NCBI RefSeq assembly: GCF_000974485.1
Contig: NZ_BBOM01000013.1
Span: 1 to 64,000 of the forward strand
Source of the DNA: Streptomyces sp. NBRC 109706
GTDB lineage: Bacteria; Actinomycetota; Actinomycetes; Streptomycetales; Streptomycetaceae
Direction of reading: 5' to 3'
Length of the DNA stretch: 64,000 nucleotides
The notes under the pieces are model-generated. The model searched no databases, had not been told where the DNA came from, and saw nothing but the letters and a program-made list of their open reading frames with translations. Position numbers and translations under genes: made by a program. Shown in pieces: positions 63,561 through 64,000 of the stretch (the stretch's first letter is position 1; every line of letters starts with the position of its first letter).

Positions 63561-63771
63561 GTGCTTGCCACCTCCCCGTCTGGGCACTTGCCTCATCCAG
63601 CCCCCCAGGCAGCATCTCATTGACGCCTGACAGGAGCGGGCTTCCGAGACGATTCTTCCCCCCGGGACTGACAGAGACGAACGCGGGGGCCGAATCTTTC
63701 GGGATGTGCGGCATCCCTCGCGCCGGCCCCGGGACCACCCCCCGACCAACGGGCCCATTCCCCATTCGGAT

Positions 63772-63784
63772 GCGATCAAATCGC
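63772..63784. promoter_or_regulatory. Short palindrome upstream of tetR, with leaderless-type -10
   Basis: GCGAT-CAA-ATCGC is a perfect inverted repeat in the 255-bp region between afsK and the TetR gene. TAAGCT (63803-63808) lies 7 bp before ATG 63816 and fits a leaderless -10. Either gene could be controlled from here. Confidence 0.4.
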
Positions 63785-63815
63785 GCCTAGATCGCGCGTC
63801 GATAAGCTGACTGGC

Positions 63816-64000
63816 ATGACAGGAAAGGTAACGACCGTCGACGGCAGGGTAGCCGGCCGACGCGGTCAGGCGACGCGGCAGAAGCTCCTCGACTGCCTGG
63901 GAAAAATGCTCAGCAGCTCCCCCTACCGAGACGTCAAGGTCATTGACGTAGCTCGCAAAGCGGGCACCTCACCGGCCACTTTCTACCAGTATTTCCCGGA
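63816..64000 (+). CDS. TetR-family regulator, 3' end cut by window
   Basis: Only the first 61 residues are visible. They form the start of a TetR helix-turn-helix domain: GRRGQATRQKLLDCLGKMLSS followed by VIDVARKAGTSPATFYQYFP, the recognition helix text. No Shine-Dalgarno sequence precedes ATG 63816, which fits a leaderless transcript. The gene is divergent from afsK, as I recall for the TetR gene beside afsK in S. coelicolor. It may regulate itself or afsK. Confidence 0.85.
   Translation, partial: MTGKVTTVDGRVAGRRGQATRQKLLDCLGKMLSSSPYRDVKVIDVARKAGTSPATFYQYFP

Noticed and set aside
1..64000. CRISPR arrays and biosynthetic gene clusters
   Set aside because: No regularly spaced repeats of CRISPR type, and no polyketide, peptide or terpene synthase genes were seen.

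Overview
The window is high-GC actinobacterial DNA, almost certainly from a Streptomyces chromosome. The evidence is a pSAM2-type integrative element in a tRNA gene, an HrdD-type sigma factor, the MoeA-like Glp with SepX/GlpR, FbiC, and an afsR/afsS/afsK locus. GTG and TTG starts and 1-8 nt translational overlaps are common.

Layout. (1) 1-4276: right end of an actinomycete integrative and conjugative element (AICE) with an IS110-type transposase, two small genes, a rolling-circle RepSA, Xis and a tyrosine integrase, ending at tRNA-Arg(CCU). (2) 4372-9197: ergothioneine operon egtA-egtB-egtC-egtD on the minus strand, preceded by an M20 amidohydrolase and a SEDS-family membrane protein. (3) 12517-29414: a core-like block with hrdD, TetR/MFS, a remnant/small-gene ORF, mscL, a SAF-domain protein, a redox-chaperone-like FmdB protein with an MTA phosphorylase, a penicillin-acylase-family hydrolase, 5-formyl-THF cyclo-ligase, galU, glp (moeA-like), moaC, mog/moaB, an acetyltransferase, sepX and tRNA-Ala. 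(4) 29459-45937: accessory-looking genes, including an efflux pump and AhpD-like protein beside a MocR regulator, a MerR-thioredoxin pair, a GH26 enzyme, and a complete-but-for-ATPase sugar ABC importer with a DUF2264 protein and a DeoR/LacI chimeric regulator. (5) 46018-64000: an ADP-ribosylglycohydrolase coupled to fbiC, then afsR, an afsS-like repeat gene and an unusually short secreted-peptide gene. A block of antibiotic-kinase-like, XRE-cupin, flavoprotein/methyltransferase, nuclease-like and membrane genes follows. Last come afsK and the start of a TetR gene.

How it fits together. AfsK (kinase with a beta-propeller) is known in S. coelicolor to phosphorylate AfsR, which switches on afsS and hence secondary metabolism; all three parts are here, but with about 7.5 kb between afsS and afsK. 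The hrdD and FmdB/Ruc-like genes both carry sigma-R-like promoters (GGAAT-N18-GTTA), and the latter also has a CIRCE box overlapping its -10, pointing to joint thiol-stress and heat control.

Most notable. The afsS-like protein repeats the motif D-H-Y-V-S. A 41-codon gene just downstream encodes a signal peptide followed by a 14-residue tail starting D-H-F-I-S, and is flanked by terminators and by a near-perfect 11-bp direct repeat like the one in the afsS promoter. Three further points deserve attention: the sigma-R/CIRCE overlap, further 11-bp direct repeats near hrdD and near the acetyl-CoA-synthetase remnant, and several apparently leaderless genes. All functions are inferred by reading the sequence; no database search was run.
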